Shown here: one piece after another, positions 61,943 through 64,000 of the stretch
Layout: every line of letters starts with the position of its first letter
How positions within the stretch are numbered: position 1 is the first letter of the stretch
Assembly: GCF_029223285.1 (NCBI RefSeq)
Contig: NZ_JARHUJ010000004.1
Coordinates: 744,001-808,000 of the forward strand
Length of the DNA stretch: 64,000 bases
From: Paraflavitalea sp. CAU 1676
Lineage (GTDB): Bacteria > Bacteroidota > Bacteroidia > Chitinophagales > Chitinophagaceae
Reading direction: 5' to 3'
Program-made: the position numbers and the translations under genes
The notes under the pieces: model-generated
Told to the model about the DNA's origin: nothing
Databases searched by the model: none
Seen by the model: the letters and a program-made list of their open reading frames with translations, nothing else

Positions 61943-64000
61943 CTATTGTTTCATGAATTTATATTGATACAAACGCTTCCCTTGTGCATCGGTCACCAGT
62001 ACCATATACACGCCACCGGCAAATCCTTTCACATCCAGTAACGTATTTCCTTCCTGTACCGGTTTAGTGATCAGCAGCTTTCCATTTACATCCAGCACTT
62101 TGATCACCGATCGTTCCGTTACGCCGGCAATTTTCACCTGCAGCGTATTGATCACGGGGTTGGGGAAAACCTGGAACTTAGGGGTACCGGTTATCAACCG
62201 GTCATCGCCACGGGTAGCCGTACCGGTCGCTACACGCAGGGTATAACAACTGCTGGCATTGTTGGCATTGCTGTACCCATATACACGCAGGTAGTAAGTT
62301 CCGGCAGCGGCAGTGTAGTTAATCGTTTCGCTGCTGGTGCCACCTGCCTGCGAAATACCCACCTGTGTTTGGGCACTGTTGAATAGGCGGATATCGTAGT
62401 CGGCCGGCAAGGTGCCCAGCGTAACGGTAATGGTACCGCCTGCGGTGATCGTAAACTTGTAATAGTCGTTATCTGCGCTCGGACTGATCAAACCCGTCAC
62501 ATTTGTATTGAGCGGGATCTGTACCGCAGTGGCAAAGGTATTATTGCTGCCAGCATCGTAAGAGCTCGAACAGCCGGTAACAGGCGTAGCATTGATCTGC
62601 AGGGCATAACACATCGATGGGTTAAAGGCCCCATTGTAGCCAAACACCTGCAGATAATAGGTGCCTGCGGCAGCAGCAGTGCGTGTAATGGTTTCGCTGG
62701 TTGTGCCGCCATTTTCAGAACGCGCGAGCTCGGTACCTGCCGAATTGTAAAGAATGATATCATAATCACCGCGCAGGCTGCCGAGTGTGATGCTCAGGTT
62801 ATTGGTGCCACCGATGATGAAAGAATACCAGTCTTTATCCGTTGCAGTAGCGATAGCAGCAGATAGGGCTGTATTGGTCGGTACCGGTGCTGCCGCCGCC
62901 TGATTCTCGTTCGCTTCATACGCATTGGCGCAGGTTATAGTACCGGTGGTGGTAAACTGTGCTGTGCTGTAAGTGCTGCTACCCGAAGTGCAGTTGGCGC
63001 GTACCCGCCAATCGTAAGTAGTAGAAGCAGTAAGGCTGCTCAGGTTTACTGATGTACCTGTGGAGCCAGTGGCTGCATTTGTCCAGGTAGAAGCGGCAGC
63101 AGTTTTATAATCCACATCATAACTGTTGGCGCCGCTCACGGCCGTCCAGCTTACCGTAGCTGTAGTGGTAGTAACGCCCGTAGCAGTTAAACCGGCAGGA
63201 GCCGTACAAGGGGGTGGCGTGCCGCTGATGGTGAAATTGGTATTGGAAATATCGTAGAAGATATTGGCGACCGCTTCGATCTTTACCCGGGCCGTGGTGG
63301 TCAGATTATTCGGAACTGTAATGGATTCACTGCCATCATTGGGCGTACTGGCCAATAATACAATAGGGAAGGTAGTACCGCCATCGGTAGAGAGCGAGAC
63401 CTTCACGTTGGCGCAACTCACCGGCGCCGCATTGGAGCCGTTCACACTCCAGGTGATCGTTTGAGCAGAACCCGGAGCCCAGGTGAGGGCGGTATTCGGC
63501 GCCGTCACCGCAAACGGACCCACGGCGGCGGAGATGATCACCTGCATATCATCGCTATTGTTATTCCCGCCGCCGCTGTGGTTATCCCTCACGGTAAACC
63601 GGAAGTTGAGCGTACGGGCCACAGAAGGCAATACCTCCCATTTATTAGTATTGGTTCCACCCAATACTGAAGCCAGCGCCGGAAAGCTGCGCGATGGGGT
63701 GGTAGCGTAGGTAACGCTCCTGAACTGCGGACCCGATGTAGCCGTAGCCGAAGGCACAGTAGAAGAGCCCGAACCATAATTGTCGTATTGTTCCCAGGTA
63801 TAAGTAAGCACATCGCCGGCATCCGCATCGGACCCAGTACCACTCAGCACAAACGGTGTTGATTTGGGAATGGTGTAGTTGGCGCCGGCATTGGCGGCTG
63901 GTGTGGTGTTCCCGGTAATGGTTACCACCGCACAACCACCGCCGGTGGTGCCTTTGACATAATCGGTTACCTGCTCCACACTCTTGGCATGGAAATAATC
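61943..64000 (-). CDS. T9SS-exported protein, C-terminal part, probably a zinc metalloprotease (5' end outside window)
   Basis: The frame is open to the right edge, so about 685 residues are seen. The leading DYFHAKSVEQVTDYVKG resembles the end of the catalytic domain of reprolysin-like metalloproteases in Bacteroidota, but the zinc motif lies outside the window. Then come a PKD/cadherin-like beta domain (ANAGANYTIPKSTPFVLSGTGSDAD), another beta domain (TWSVNGSNAAPVSCANVKVSLS), a fibronectin type III domain (APAGLTATGVTTTTATVSW), two tandem PPC domains (DKDWYSFIIG..., DNDYYKFTIT...), and a type A T9SS sorting domain (FQVFPNPVINTLQVKI, GGVYMVLVTDAQGKRLYQYKFMKQ). It is secreted or surface-anchored. 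GTG 63979 is an in-frame codon and not the start. Confidence 0.85.
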   Translation of the reverse strand, partial: DYFHAKSVEQVTDYVKGTTGGGCAVVTITGNTTPAANAGANYTIPKSTPFVLSGTGSDADAGDVLTYTWEQYDNYGSGSSTVPSATATSGPQFRSVTYATTPSRSFPALASVLGGTNTNKWEVLPSVARTLNFRFTVRDNHSGGGNNNSDDMQVIISAAVGPFAVTAPNTALTWAPGSAQTITWSVNGSNAAPVSCANVKVSLSTDGGTTFPIVLLASTPNDGSESITVPNNLTTTARVKIEAVANIFYDISNTNFTISGTPPPCTAPAGLTATGVTTTTATVSWTAVSGANSYDVDYKTAAASTWTNAATGSTGTSVNLSSLTASTTYDWRVRANCTSGSSTYSTAQFTTTGTITCANAYEANENQAAAAPVPTNTALSAAIATATDKDWYSFIIGGTNNLSITLGSLRGDYDIILYNSAGTELARSENGGTTSETITRTAAAAGTYYLQVFGYNGAFNPSMCYALQINATPVTGCSSSYDAGSNNTFATAVQIPLNTNVTGLISPSADNDYYKFTITAGGTITVTLGTLPADYDIRLFNSAQTQVGISQAGGTSSETINYTAAAGTYYLRVYGYSNANNASSCYTLRVATGTATRGDDRLITGTPKFQVFPNPVINTLQVKIAGVTERSVIKVLDVNGKLLITKPVQEGNTLLDVKGFAGGVYMVLVTDAQGKRLYQYKFMKQ

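Overview
The window reads as a stretch of chromosome from a Bacteroidota bacterium, most likely family Chitinophagaceae. The evidence is a type IX secretion (T9SS) C-terminal sorting domain at the right edge, many -7 boxes of the Bacteroidota form TAnnTTTG, family-typical proteins (DUF4403, DUF4197, DUF4954, LVIVD lipoprotein, DUF6443-type RHS protein, ~400-residue IspH), and ECF sigma factors paired with beta-barrel proteins. No rRNA, tRNA, CRISPR array, transposase or phage gene was recognised.

Layout. 1-6 kb: the end of a HEAT-like protein, bioA, then a four-gene operon made of an ECF sigma factor, a one-TM protein with a C-terminal beta-barrel, an LVIVD lipoprotein and a small barrel. 6-16 kb: queG, a YdeI-like protein, xylB, a serine hydrolase, clpB, a DsbA-like protein that has lost a catalytic Cys, and an AspT/YidE-type transporter. 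16-24 kb: a DUF4403 lipoprotein, a second ECF sigma/barrel pair, a SET protein, mgtE and an S9 peptidase. 24-34.5 kb: glmS with a DUF4954 protein, ispH, a GH13 amylase, a DegP protease, an acyl-CoA reductase divergent from a ferredoxin.

34.5-47.9 kb is the accessory part. It is visibly more AT-rich and carries a coiled-coil/barrel exported protein, a 1308-residue RHS-shell-like protein and a 1499-residue RHS protein with a unique 243-residue tail. A 67-residue two-TM protein overlaps the RHS stop codon by ATGA and is placed like an immunity protein; a terminator follows. Behind it lies about 2.4 kb of gene-poor DNA with three short-period tandem repeat arrays (11, 11 and 10 bp) and one orphan 184-residue gene.

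47.9-64 kb returns to core genes: ddl with a PASTA protein and a rhodanese, an isoprenylcysteine-methyltransferase-like membrane protein, an orphan histidine kinase, an ABC-F ATPase, an M28 peptidase, an RlmK-like rRNA methyltransferase overlapping an MFS gene, a DUF4197 protein, a thioesterase, a small Cys/His protein, a thioredoxin-like lipoprotein, an FKBP isomerase, and the C-terminal part of a T9SS-exported protein, probably a metalloprotease.

Two things look most worth pursuing. First, the two sigma/barrel loci: one polypeptide seems able to reach from the cytoplasm to the outer membrane and sits beside a sigma factor, which suggests a one-protein trans-envelope signalling device. Second, the RHS operon with its uncharacterised tail and candidate immunity protein.
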